A stretch of DNA of 64,000 nucleotides from Chiridota heheva (GCA_020152595.1 JAIGNY010001807.1:877001-941000), one strand, 5' to 3'; shown: positions 37,152 through 49,684, counted from the stretch's first letter. Notes: generated by a model not told the origin, from the letters alone. Made by a program: numbers and translations.

Positions 37152-39589
37152 TTCCCTTCACTTATACCTCATCAATGTTGCAGATATATTACCAAGAACT
37201 TTTCTTACAAAGCGCATGCCAAGATTGACTAAGGGTGGATGGGGAAAAAGTGCCAAGACTTTTGTCCGGGATTGTAAACAGGGCAGCACATAGCTATTTC
37301 AAATGTAGTGTGGATGGGAGGGGGAAGGGGAGGGGGGGGGGAGTGGTGGAGAAACAATGTGTTCTTTTGCTTCTAATTTACAAATGGCTAAAAGAGAGTG
37401 CATGTCTTCCTAATATGTTATTGAAATTAGTTTTAGATGGGGCTTTCTTATCCTTCAAAATGGTCGTTTTCCAGATTTTGGATCAAAAATACCTATTTTA
37501 AGGGGGATGGAAACAAATCCTCTTGTTTTATTTTATTTTACTAAGCTGACATGTGATCTAGATCATATTTAAAGAGAAATAATTTCTTTGCAGAACTTGT
37601 TTCTTCAAAATCACAAAACAGGGAAACTTCTTAAATTTCCATTTAACGTAAAGATACTTATTATTCCTACATGTAGAAACCGAAATGTTCCCTTTAATGT
37701 GTGGGCTGTTATCCACTGTCCTACAACCTCCCAAAACCTACATAAATCAATAATTCTTGAAACCTAATTCAGACACACGAGGAAAGAAGTAAAATCAAGC
37801 TTTGAACAAAATTCCACACAGAATTTAATGCTGTGTATGCAAGTAATAAATCAAATTGTCCAGGTGTTGCTAGTAATTTATTGGATCAAAGAATTGCACT
37901 AGTTTCCTCAAATAACAAAGCAATAATCAGTACTCTAGCTACAGTAGGCTAAGACAGACATTGTCTTTACTACACAGCACATGCACTTAGGATTTGACTA
38001 CAGTAGTACACTGGAGAAAGCTGCAAAATGGACGCCAATGTTTTTGTGAGCTTTTGTGGATTTTAAGCTTTAACAAACAAAGTTTTATAAAGTGCCTTGT
38101 TTGTTAAAAGGCCTACTGTTGTTGATTATAGATATGTTCACCCATACCTGTACACAGAGATTGCATTATAATTTTTGTCTGGCGTATTTGGTTACGATAA
38201 GCCTTTGAATTTTGTCGTATTTTGTAATTTTGCTGTCGTATTTTGCAAATTTGCCGTCATATGTACAGGGCAGGGCACTGCGTAATGTACAGGGCACTGC
38301 ACGCTAGTGAAATCTTGCAATTCAATTGTTAACACACACACTTGTGTAGGCCTGCCTCGCTAAAGTGAATGAAAATACAAAAAACATTAAAAATCGGGAC
38401 TATATTATCATAAAAAAAAATATGAAGAAAAAGTTTTTACCTAATCCGTATATAATGTTGATTGTTGAATCATAATATTTGGGTTAACAATCCTCAAAAT
38501 AAATTATAAAATACTTTTGTAAATTTATCGAATCCAAACTTTCATGAGGTTTAAGTCAACTTTGACCAATTGTCAACAATAATATACTATTCAGATCTCG
38601 AACATGTCTACTTTTTTCTTTACAGTACAGTAACTTGACTTGCAGACTGTGATCACTTCACAGATACACGATTGACACAATACAGGAGGAAAGTAGAATC
38701 CTAGCTAATAATATCGTTGACAATTGACAGCCTGCATTCAAAACAACATCAAAACTTTTCACGTACACTGTACAGTGTTCATACATTATGCATAGGGCCA
38801 ATGTACTAGCCTACATGTTTATGTACAGTACTACGGGCATGTTGAATCATTCAGCCATTAGTCTCGTAGTTTTGTGTGCAATTAAAACAAGAAGATATTC
38901 ATGATTTTCATTTATGTTAATGAAAAACTCTGGTGTAAAATTTCACATGTTATATTTATATCTTACGATGCAGGTACAAACTGTGTCGTAAAAACTTCAG
39001 CCATGGCTTGGTATACGACAAATTTATCGTTAACCCGATCTCTGCCTGTACATTTGAACACACTCAAAAGTCAATGACATAGGCCTATATTCACACAATT
39101 TAGCACATAGCCAGTACTAGCAATTTGGCAGGGGGGGGGGCAAATTTAGTTGAGAGTTATAAATCCACATGCTTGTCTTAAGGTTAACCCTAGCCCTATT
39201 AATTCTCATACCTTTGGCAAAGTTGTTAGTGGTAACCTGTCCCCCTTCCCATATCTTGTCTACATGCCTGCCCCATAATGATACTTCGATTACCCTTAAA
39301 CCATGGGTGAGGGTTTGGGTCATTTCTTGTAATGATTGATGTTATTACACAACGTGTCATATTTATATGCAACTTTTGTATGTCTAAGTTGTATTTAGTA
39401 CGTAAGCCCTAAAATCTTTTAATAAAAAAGTACCGCAAGGTTGTGTACTTAACCCCTATCCCCTATATCATGAAGAAACTACTAAATAAAGCATTTATTT
39501 TATGCTGCAGAAAATAGATTGTAAAGCATAGTTCACCACTGTTGAGATGATAATAAAATGTGATAATGATTTTTTTCCTTTCTTCATAG
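37152..39589. other. Noncoding intron segment up to the second exon
   Basis: Contains a G-rich run at about 37318-37342 and AT-rich sequence. No exon is seen before the splice acceptor at 39588-39589. Confidence 0.5.
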
Positions 39590-39679
39590 GCAATGATCAA
39601 CATGACTTTGTCTACATGTGTTCAAGACCAAATGATCTACCAGGTACCCTTGGAAATTGTTTCAGACATTCTTTCACAG
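39590..39679 (+). CDS. CMIP: Exon of the CMIP-like gene, segment after the PH domain
   Basis: The acceptor TTTCCTTTCTTCATAG precedes and the strong donor CAG|GTAGGT follows. The 90 bases encode 30 residues in phase 0 at both ends: AMINMTLSTCVQDQMIYQ followed by VPLEIVSDILSQ. Placed after the first exon, which ends TKEVQ, this gives a continuous stretch that, as I recall the family, matches the CMIP region reading roughly TSPLQDD...QAPLEIVSKLLSE in vertebrates. A longer open frame over the same bases (39547-39732) is in a different frame and is not the real one. An internal CAG|GTACCC at 39643/39644 is a possible in-frame alternative donor. The next CMIP exon was not found before the right edge. 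Confidence 0.85.
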
Positions 39680-42102
39680 GTAGGTTATCATCCTCTTTTG
39701 ACCACATTTCCTGTCATCATCTCATTCATTGATTAAATGAGCTCTCCGTTTAAATGAAGACACCTTTTTTTTTCTCAAAGGAATTTTTAAGTAACTAAAT
39801 ATTTGTGTCGTTGAAAAATTACTTAAAAGTATTTATAAGAAATAATTTTGAATATTTTGAACATTTGTATCAAAGTTTTCAGTGCCATCACGTGACCATT
39901 ACGTGCACGAAACATGTGTTTGAATATTCTTGAGACTCACAAAAATTATGCCCTCACTCTTTGCCTGCCAGCATTTTTAATTTATTTACCATGGGGATGG
40001 AAGTACTATTTATTATGGTAGCCTGAGAAGGATGGATGTAATCTCTAAATGCAAACCTCATATTACAATACCTTTTGCACCTCTGAGATTTCACAAGAGA
40101 ATTCAAATTTTTTGTTACATAAGATACCATTTCTTTACTAACTGTACAGGAAGAACAACAATAAACAACAATAAACAGTCCCAGCACCAGACCTCTACTT
40201 TTTTAAAAGAAAAATAATTATAGTTCCCCCCCATCCCCCTATCCCCATCACCATCACATTTTAAATTTTGACATAAATAGTAACAATTGGATGCTACTTT
40301 TTGTATGCTGGCTATGTCACTAACAAGAAATAACTAGCCTGACATCTTTGAAAGAATATAAAATTGATATAATAAAATGTAGAAAGTTTATTCATAGAAA
40401 ATAAACAGGCCTTAAGGATATATATTAATATTCTGTAAAAAGAGAATTTTTGAATCTCTGTTAATATTGCATGTGTCTTTGAATCACTTCCCCTTTTCAG
40501 TAGCAAAATCAAATGATAAATTGTCTCTCTCCTTGACAAGCTCCTGTCACAGAGGACTTTGTTCTATTTGTATCCTGTTGAAGTGTTTCATATGCAGCAA
40601 ACTACACCTTCCGTTTTATTTCTCAAGACTTGAAATAACCTACAAAGATATTGATTCATGTAAACCGCCTTCATGTGTGTCAATAACACAGTCAAGTTTA
40701 GAATCTTTTAGCCCATTGGAATGAGAGGCCGCTGACATTCCATCAATACAACCAACGATTGAATTTTTTTTTTAAATCAGTCAGTATTTCCATACAGAAA
40801 ATTGGATGAGAAGAGCTCTTTTGTCTTGTTTGTTTGAGAAGTATTCACAAGTGCCTTGTGTATTCTTAAATATTCTCCTAAACTTAACGTGAGAAAATCT
40901 TAGCAGCTCTAAATTTTCCATTAAATTTTAAAACTGTAGGGTCATAAAAAGCTGCTAGGGATGGAGTTGCCGTGACTTTGATAAGATTTGCACTGACATA
41001 AAATCCTTTTGACTGCCTCTTTCCTTGGAAAATCTCAACTAATGACTAATAGGTTGAGATAAACACCCGAGCTGGAATGAGAGTCCATCATTGAGAGTGG
41101 GGGGAGAAATGTGGATGTTTGTTTTTGTCATCGTTCTGATGACGAGTTACAAAGGCTTCCTTTATAGGCATATTTCCTGAAACCTGGATATTCATCAACG
41201 TCAGTGTATGTTTCGTTTCCCAAAGTTGGAGTATGTGGAAACTGCATGTCTGCACAGTTAGACATAAAGCATGTTTAAAAGGAAATGCTTGGGAAGTGCA
41301 ATTCACATTGTTTTTGAAATTTGTTGAAAGATATGAATTACCTGCGTTTTCAGATGCACGATACATGTACTTCCTTGTAAACAGTAAAAAAAAAACTGAC
41401 TATTGTACCTTGCATACTTAGATACTGGTAGTGCATTGTTTAGTAATATATTATATGGTATTTAAAATTCATATTTTTTTCCTTAATATTACCAGGATTT
41501 GGAATCTATTCCAACTCCTTGATATTACAACCAAAAACGCATGATCATTAATCAAATGGTGCATTGTTTTGAAGGTTCTTTGTTATTTGCTTTGCATCTG
41601 CAGTAATATATTCTCCTATTATTGAGTTTACAGATGCCCTTGCTTTTTATGTTATCTGCATCCCTCAACTCTTTTGATAAGCTTTGCAAGTATGAAGATC
41701 ATATTGAAATATATTTCATTGTGTTTAGAAACTGAATTGCAAGTACTCCCTTGGTTTGATTCATGTGAGCATATTTAGGACGTCACTTTCTATTCATTCA
41801 TTAATAGACATTGTTATTTTATTTTATGTCTATGTTATTGTAACTGAAGGTTATTGCAAAGGTTGAAGGTACTGTATCTGGTAGGGTAATTGTATTGAAA
41901 GTACATATTATGTTATTATTGAAGGCAATTATAGTCATGGCATGATTTGCCTACCGAAAAGTGGGGTTGCGGATGGGGAATTGTCGGGCAAAGTCCCAAA
42001 ATCAAATTTGCCTACCAAAAGTGGAATGGGCATATAGGGACAAAATCATACTGAAATACCGCCTGTATGTGTAATTTATTCTATGTATACAGTAGTAGGT
42101 CT

Positions 42103-42661
42103 TTAAAGGTTTAGTTCAGAGGTAAAGCAAGTTCATCTTTTATGAAAGAGGATTCAAAAGAAACAATGGTGAAGAAAGCATTCAAAAATCTTATTAAAGA
42201 TAATTAACTTTAAATTTGGTATCTTTTTTTGTGGAAATGACTGAAATCAGACTAGTTGTGATGTCACAGACTCAGATTCCTCAAATTATTTTTGTATTCT
42301 ATCATATTTTTTCCTGTGATTTTGTGACTTAAAAACCATTGGTTGTGTGGAAAGTAGGAAAGCAGAATCTTGTAAAGCTATTTAATTTACACCTGACAAA
42401 GTGAGGAAGTATAATTTAAATATTAAAAAAGTTGTTTTTTTTGGTGTAAAATACATTAACAATCTTTAAGAATGTGAGGAAGAGGGCGCCCATCATTCAT
42501 AGTAAAATAACTACACCAGTCATTTCTACACAGATAAGACAGAGCTTTAAACTTGAATATGTCCTTTAACGGAATATGATTTTTAAATGCTTTCTTCACC
42601 ATTTTGTTCTTTTTAAGTCCTCTTTTATATAAGATAAACTTGTTTGACCCCTGAACCAGGG
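42103..42661. mobile_element. Foldback/MITE family 1, copy 3
   Basis: The left end TTAAAGGTTTAGTTCAGAGG and right end GACCCCTGAACCAGG are inverted. The arms share GTGAAGAAAGCATTC against GAATGCTTTCTTCAC-like sequence, and ACTAGTTGTGATGTCACAG is kept in the left arm. The right arm is more decayed than in the other two copies (the complement of ACTAGTTGTGATGTC is no longer clear). It is noncoding. Confidence 0.85.
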
Positions 42662-45237
42662 AATGTGCATTTCAAATGATAGAAGGCAATTGCAGCTAAA
42701 TTCCTGCAAGGAGTTAGTCAAGTTTAAAGCTTTAAGACAATTGTATTTAAATGACTGGTGTTACAGTCTATTATGAAAGGTCGAAAGGTTAACATTGTGG
42801 GAGCTGCATCATATTCCACAAAATCTGTAACTTTTAAAAAGTATTTGCATAAAATGAAATATAAACTATTTGGTAAATGAACAAAATTGACAAAACAAGT
42901 TCATATAAAGTATGTGATAATGAAGAAACTGCTTCCAATCATCAACAAGAGCTTGTTTTGAAAGGGGAAAAAATGATTTTTAAGATGCACATTCTGAATT
43001 CCTCAAGTGCATTTTGCTTTAAAGTTTTGGGTTTTCTGTTGTTTTATTGCTTCAGGCTTATGAAACCTCGTGGGCGATCTTTCTAATGTATAAACATTAA
43101 AAGTAGCGGAGGTTCACTTACGGAATGAAGTTTGATATTGAGAAGCAGTTTGAAAGGATTTTTCGTAAGAAAATCTCCCTTGGGGGAAAAATGATTATAT
43201 CTTTGAATTGTATAATATATATGTTGTATTTTGGTGCATAGCTTCCTGTGAAATTAAGATATATTCTAGTTGCATGGCATGTGTATATGATATAATTAAT
43301 CATTATTGCATTATGTATCCGTTGTCCTTACATTATTGCAACATTAATGTTGGTCAATGTAAAACCATTATATAACATAGATTAATGTTTAACAAGAGTT
43401 GTACATGCAGCATTGCTTTTAGCAAATTTTGTAACAACAAGCTTATTGTTACTAATATTGTTAAGTTTATTTTTACTATTTGAGATTTACCATATTGTAA
43501 TCGATTAAGAACTATTGGCACACCATCACTTCAACATAGACATGAATATCACTTCATGGTTTGGAAGACGTTGATTTGGGAATACATCTAGACATCTATC
43601 TATTTTTGCTTCTTGTGTTGTTAACACTTGGAACAGTTTACGCGATTGTGTTGTAATGCCAGTTTTAAGTGAAGGCTCAATGATTTTGGAAAATCATCAT
43701 CCATTTACATTCAACCCTGACTTCCTGTAATTACCCATGTGTTTAGGGTTTATGCTGCCCGTCGGCAAGACCTGATCTGTAGAAAATCTGAAAACAACAA
43801 GTTTTTAAGACTTACTGACCTCAACCTTGGTAAGAAATGGTAAGAACATAACGCACGATCCTGAGAAAGTAACTCTTTGTCTATGGTAATAAAACCCATG
43901 CATTTGGCTTTCTCTTTCAGGCTTTTTCTTTATCTCACGATATGGTACATATTCCATTATTTCCCCACACCCATGTAACATAAACTTGAATGTATTTGCA
44001 TGAACAATTTCAATAAAGAAAGATACCTGCATATTGTTGAAATCGGAAAAAAAAATCATATTGCTGATATGTTTCAAGAAGTGTATATTTTCTCTAAGAA
44101 AGTTACTCTGCTGAAAAATAATTGCAATCACAGTAATTCTTCCAACACTACCCTAAAATGAAAATGCATGATTTATTTAATAAGATTGATTGTGATAGGT
44201 GATATTTCAATTTATGTGGATGTGTATATAGGCAAACTTGTCTAAATTGTTTTAAATTGCATCCAAATGATGAAAATAGTAAAATTAATTAACAAAATCT
44301 GTTTAAAAATTCACCGTTTTATGGCTTTTGGAATTTTCTGCATTAAAAATGCAAAGTGTCAAACTAAATTTTGATGTATTGCTGAGGAAGTTTCGTATTT
44401 TCTTACATAGTCCTTTGTTTTTAATTTTTGTCTGTTATAATTCTTTACACTTGTGCAACAAATTATGACCAAATGTTTTTGAATGTTTTCAATGACTTAC
44501 ATTTAGGAATGAACAAATTTTGATCAAACGTTTCTGATTATTTTTAATGACTTACATTTAGGAATGAAATGTAATGATTTACATATTTCAGGTTATACAT
44601 CACGAACTACCCAGATATTGAAAACGCTTCAAACTCTGATAAGCTGTAAGTTGGAAAAGTTAAAAAGGCTCAAAAAGTTATTTCCAAAATAAAAACTGTT
44701 CTGAGTTAAAAAGGAAATTCTTGATGTCCAAAGAAGTTGTCTTCTTATGGACTTTATGCTTTAACTTAGTGGTCAGATATCTTGTATGATAGGACAAAAA
44801 GAACAACATAACTATCAACCTTTCGGATTCGGTAGTAGGGGGGGGGTGGGGGAGGAATTGCCAAGGGAAATATTGGACCTTTTAGCATATTTTCTGGACC
44901 TTTTTACCATTACCTCCCCATTTCTTTTCACTGGCTACACCCATGACTATAAAAAAAAACTAATTTAATATCTTGTTTTGTTGAAGTATTTAAAGTTTAT
45001 TGGAAATAGCTGGTGTAGGAAGTCTAAATTTAAAAACACTTGCTTTCAGCAATATAATTTATGTTAATAGTTAACAAAATATAAAAAAATGCTTGAAATA
45101 TGGTATTTTAATCAATTTCTAGGCCTTATTTTCATCTTCAAATTTGTGGAATTTTCTGATGTTATAAATTTGGTATCTTTTAATCCTCTACCACAATTTC
45201 TTCAGCTTCATCGAATTTAAGTTTCTGAATCGAAGCC

Positions 45238-45660
45238 ATAACCCTTATTAATGCCGTAACCCTTATTAATGCCGTAACCCTGAATAATGCCGTAACCCTT
45301 AATAATGCCGTAACCCTTAAAAAAACCCTTAAAAATGCCAGAACCCTTAAAATGCCGTAACCCTTAATAATGCCGTAACCCTTAATAATGCCGTAACCCT
45401 TAATAATGCCGTAACCCTTAATAATGCCGTAACCCTTAATAATGCAGAACCCTTAATAATGCCAGTAACCCTTAATAATGCTGTAACCCTTAATAATGCC
45501 GTAACCCTTAATAATGCCGTAACCCTTAATAATGCCGTAACCCTTAATAATGCCGTAACCCTTAATAATGCCGTAACCCTTAATAATGCCGTAACCCTTA
45601 ATAATGCCGTAACCCTTAATAATGCCGTAACCCTTAATAATGCCGTAACCCTTAATAATG
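45238..45660. repeat. 18-bp minisatellite, about 23 copies
   Basis: The unit is AATAATGCCGTAACCCTT. Copies after 45350 are almost identical, while those before contain indels. A unit of 18 bp keeps frames open on both strands (LLRVTA, AVTLNN), so these are artefacts. CCCTTAA here is not the telomeric CCCTAA. Confidence 0.97.
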
Positions 45661-45764
45661 TTGTCATCAAGAATTCAACATTGATCATTTTCAATGACTG
45701 ACAAAAATAAATAGAATTACAAAAAGGTTGTTCAAAAGTTCATCAAACTGTTCATGAATATCTT

Positions 45765-45930
45765 GAACTGCCTTTTCATCTCGTAATATACTTGACAAAA
45801 TCTGCAATATACAGTACATGACAAGAACTGCTTTTTCATCTCGTAATATACATGACAAAATCTGCACAAACATGACGTGAACTGCTTTTTCATCTCGTAA
45901 TATACATGACAATATGTGCAATTATCACAA
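45765..45930. repeat. Three tandem units of 54-60 bp
   Basis: Units begin GAACTGCYTTTTCATCTCG at 45765, 45825 and 45879 and continue TAATATACATGACAAAATCTGC. Unit lengths are 60 and 54 bp, due to a length change in the ATACAGTACATGAC part. Confidence 0.88.
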
Positions 45931-46158
45931 ATTGATTACCTAGAACACAATAGTAAGAATACTATTTGAATTTTTTTTTTTTTTTAAATTCAAAGATCGT
46001 TATTTAGAGAATTCAAAGTATTGTTTAATAGGTTACACAAATGTCCTTTTCACAAATTCAAAGTCAGTGTGATAGGAAAGCACACTTATTTGCTCAGAAA
46101 ATGAAATGTTGTCTACTTTGTTTGTTCAAAGGAAAGCACTTGGGAATAATGTCTAATA

Positions 46159-47135
46159 TTGCATTGCTTTATCCCCTATCACACATGATGACTAGGGTGT
46201 CACTGTTGCTGGCGTAGACAGCATTTTCAGAGCAAACATGATCGCTCCGTGCAAGTTTCTCAGAAACGGTGGTCGTGTTTGCTTTTCTTAGGAGGAACTT
46301 TCTTCTTCTCCTAGCTCTGCACGATAATAAGATAACCAGTTGTAATCAACCAATCGTAGTCAGTTAGGCTAAAGCAGCTTTTTGCCTGGAGTGCCACTCA
46401 AATATTATACTCAAAGATCTTGGCAGAGTTATTCCCCATTCATACCAAATTTAAAACAAAAGCTCACATAATAATAATAACAAAGTACATATATAAGGTG
46501 CTAATAATAATCAATTTGTTGTACTGCACAATGTAGTAAGAAGGTCTATTCTCTGCTACATTTTGATTAAATGTATGGTAGAAATGTTATTTCATAAATT
46601 GAAAGAAAAAACAAAAGAAATTATGTATAAAAATAAAAAGGTTGCTACATCACATATTTACATAAAAATGCATAGTTAATGCAAAACAAAAAAAGACTAA
46701 TATAATTAGTAACTAACCGATTTTGATGAAATTTTTGCTGTTTTAGTTTTTTGATAAATATTTTGAAATGACTTATGTTGCCAGATCTGCATGTCCATAT
46801 ACATTAAGCAATCTTTATATGTATCTCAAGCATTTGATGGGAAAATTCCCTTTGGCAGCCTCTTGCTTTATCCCTCATCACATTATCACCAGGGTGTCAC
46901 TGTGTTGGGTGGTGTAGATAGCATTTTCAGAGCAAACATGATCGCTCCCTTGCAAATTTCTTAGAAATAGTGGTCGTGTTTACTTTTCGTAGGAGCAACT
47001 TTTTGCTTGTTTATTCTCCTGCAGACGATAATAAGGTCTCCAGTTGCAATCAGCCAATCGTAATCAGTTCACTTAGCAGCTGAAACAGCTTTTTGCTAGC
47101 TGCCAGTGGAGTGCCGTTCAGTTTTATTTTATACC
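46159..47135. repeat. Diverged ~260-bp direct repeat pair
   Basis: Blocks at about 46159-46406 and 46864-47135 share TTGCTTTATCCC, AGGGTGTCACTGT, AGCATTTTCAGAGCAAACATG then ATCGCTCC, GGTCGTGTTT and CCAGTTGYAATCARCCAATC. About 460 bp of AT-rich DNA separates them. Neither has an open frame. Each could be a dispersed repeat, or a duplicated noncoding element. Confidence 0.82.
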
Positions 47136-48593
47136 CATAGGTACAGCTGCATATGGTATACCTGGTTCTAATAGATGTTTACATGATATTGTCAAATTGT
47201 TTATAGCAACTTTCTAATGGTAATGATAACCTGGAACAAAATGTATGGATTTGAAAATCACACAGAAAATAACCAAATCTTTCTATGTTAAAGGTCTATA
47301 GATGAATAACATTGTAGAAAGAGTTAAGTTTTGGTTAAACAGTTTTTGAATTTCAGAATATCTTGTTTAATTTCGTGAAAATAGCATATATATCACACAG
47401 AATGCTCAGATCGTCTTTGTCTTGGAAATTCCACACGAAGTCAAATTTGGTAAAAAATTTTATACAGTTTTTCCTTATATCTGATCTACCTAACATGATC
47501 TTTTACACCAGAGCTTAGCCCAAAGTGCTATAAGATGTTCACATGGCAACACATGTGAATATACAAACAAGGAAACAATCCTGTAAAAAAACAAAACAAA
47601 AATAGAATAAAGCAATTTTAAGTAAAATCTAATTTTGTTCATTTGTTTAAACCTAAAATCTACAGATCTAAAAAAGGGCTGAATTTCTAATTAAAAGAAA
47701 GAAAAAAGAAGGTCATCATAAATGTGTGACTTAAGCAACAATCAAGCTAGTGTGACGTTGGTTTTTGCACGTTCTTTTTCATTTTATTTGTGAAAAAGAC
47801 TGTACCATTGGTCATTTTCTGATGAGCAAATGAAGCTCAACCGGGCCTTAATTTTCCTTCATGAAGTGGGAGTGGGGAGGGGTAGGGAAACAGGACCTAT
47901 TCTCCACAAAGTGGGGGTAAGGGCCGTAGGGCAACATTTGCAAAATATTTGTATTTGTCTCCCCAGAATCTTCCACAGGAATTGTGGCCCTGGCTCAAAC
48001 TACAAATGGGTCTTATCTTTTTCACGATTTACAAGGGTCAATCAGGCAATTATATAAAGTATAGTGGCTTGCACTGGCTTCTAGTTTTGTCACAGTTACG
48101 AATTAAAATTTGCTGTGCCTAAAGACAAGCATAGGGTCCTAAGTGGCTGTAATGAATGACATACAGCTGTAATGAATTGACTTGGATGATAGATGAGGAT
48201 ACTCATTGCAGGAGTCTTGCTTCTTGTCTTTGTTCACGCAAACCCGTGATTACATTTGGTCAGTGTGATGAATTGTGCGGCTATCAGCTAATAAACTTCA
48301 AGTCTTTCAAATTCTTTGAAGAGTTGGGATGTGAAGAAGAAAAAAAACCATTAATAAAAGGGATTGTTTATTCACTTTTGAGATTGGCTAACACACTTGT
48401 TGAAGTTCTTCTCATACTAGTTGATTTATAACACAACAGTATTCAAACATTCAAGGGTTTATAATTTGATCTAGTGAATGACTGCCGTATAAAAAGAAAA
48501 CAAACATGGTTCAATGCAGTGCATAAGCATTACAATATTTTAGAATATCAGAAATATTCTGATATATTGCCTATAACATGCAATAAGTGAAAT

Positions 48594-49066
48594 ATGGGTC
48601 AAAAAAAGATTGCACAAGGAATATTATATCACTGTGCAGGGAAGTAAATAGCATAAGGATTATTATGTCTAATTCGAATCTCAGATACAGTTAAAGAAAC
48701 GTATCATCCCATAAATAAATTCAAAATGTGAACGGCGCCGTGCTGGTAGCGTCACTTCCATTTTTCAATTTTCCTTATTGATTGCGAGAAATCTGTGAAG
48801 TTAAAGAAACACATGTAGGCCTGTATGCTTGGTATATTAGTGATGTATTATTCCTTGTGCAATCTAATCTTAGTGATATAATATTCCTTGTGCAATCTAT
48901 TTTTAGTGATATAATATTCCTTGTGCAATCTATTTTTATCTAGTGATATAATATTCCTTGTGCAATCTATTTTTGACCCATATTCAAATTAGACATAATA
49001 TTCCTTATGCTATTTGCTTCCCTACAACATGATATAATATTCCTTGAGCAATCTTTTTTGACCCAT
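48594..49066. mobile_element. Foldback element built on ATAATATTCCTTGTGCAATC
   Basis: The left arm (48594-48676) reads GATTGCACAAGGAATATTAT then ATCACTGTGCAGGGAAGTAA. Its complement forms the right arm at about 48983-49062. Between them, four direct copies of TGATATAATATTCCTTGTGC lie at 48838-48975. A partial MITE family 2 copy is nested at 48691-48830. Confidence 0.75.
48691..48830. mobile_element. MITE family 2, left half only
   Basis: It begins TTAAAGAAACGTATCATCCC and continues GTGAACGGCGCCGTGCTGGT and TTGATTGCGAGAAATCTGTG, matching the left arm of 14119-14392. The right arm is missing. Confidence 0.8.
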
Positions 49067-49250
49067 ATTTTTGTGGCTAAAAGGAGGGTCATAGCTATAA
49101 TATGAATTTTCAAATTTATTGAGCAATTGAACTAGCTAGGTCAAATATTCTGACTTCTAGCTCTGGCATTAATTACTGCTTATTACCTTAAGTGTGAACT
49201 GTTGTGAAAATGTGATAGCATAAGACCATTGTAATTGTAATCAATAATCT

Positions 49251-49463
49251 TCAAGGAAAGGTATCTTCCCATCAATGCATTCAGAAGTGAATGCCGCCAT
49301 TTTCAGTTTTTTCCCAGTTATTGCAAGAAATCTGTGATGTTATTGATTACACATCTGCCGGACCAAACATACAGGCCTACGTGTGTTTCTATAACTTCAC
49401 AGATTTCTCGCAATCAATAATGAAAATTGAAAAATTGAAGTTTTGTTACCAGCACGGCGCTGT
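49251..49463. mobile_element. MITE family 2, copy lacking its right terminus
   Basis: It starts TCAAGGAAAGGTATCTTCCC. It keeps both inner arms (GCAAGAAATCTGTGATGTTA and CTTCACAGATTTCTCGCAAT) and the central CAGGCCTACGTGTG, then stops after CCAGCACGGCGCTG. The right terminal repeat is replaced by the start of the next repeat. Confidence 0.82.
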
Positions 49464-49487
49464 TTTTTTCTCTCACTATATCCTGTT

Positions 49488-49580
49488 ATTCAAATTAGAC
49501 ATAATATTCCTTATGCTATTTGCTTTCCTGCACAGTGACATAATATTCCTTATGCTATTTGCTTCCCTGCACAGTGATGC
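49488..49580. repeat. Extra arm of the ATAATATTCC foldback
   Basis: TTCAAATTAGACATAATATT followed by CCTTATGCTATTTGCTTYCC is repeated in tandem with CTGCACAGTGA, matching the arm at 48983-49062. It shows that the arm is an independent repeat. Confidence 0.75.
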
Positions 49581-49684
49581 AGTTAATAATTCATCAATGG
49601 TTGTTGTTCATTTGGTGAAACATCTCATAATTATCTTTTTGAAAACTTTTTCATAAAAATTTACATTTTAGCAATACAGAATTG

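Larger units (their letters stand above)
18761..39589 (+). other. Large phase-0 intron of the CMIP-like gene
   Basis: The donor GTGCGTGAAA begins at 18761. The acceptor TTTTTTTCCTTTCTTCATAG ends at 39589. The intron is 20,829 bp and carries at least two LINE remnants in opposite orientations, tandem arrays and a family A element. No additional exon is needed between the two exons, because the predicted peptides join where the CMIP family is continuous. Confidence 0.78.

Noticed and set aside
39547..39732. 61-residue frame covering the second exon
   Set aside because: It is in a different frame from the spliced CMIP-like reading and runs through both splice sites.
44595..44648. Possible exon after ATATTTCAG with donor GTAAGT
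   Set aside because: In the phase required by the preceding exon it hits a stop after nine codons, and the alternative frame shows no CMIP similarity.
45238..45660. Interstitial telomeric repeat
   Set aside because: The unit has CCCTTAA within an 18-bp repeat, not tandem CCCTAA. The same applies to TTAGGGG in the 28-bp array at 60546-61545.
45347..45701. LLRVTA/AVTLNN repeat proteins
   Set aside because: 18-bp array, open on both strands because of unit length.
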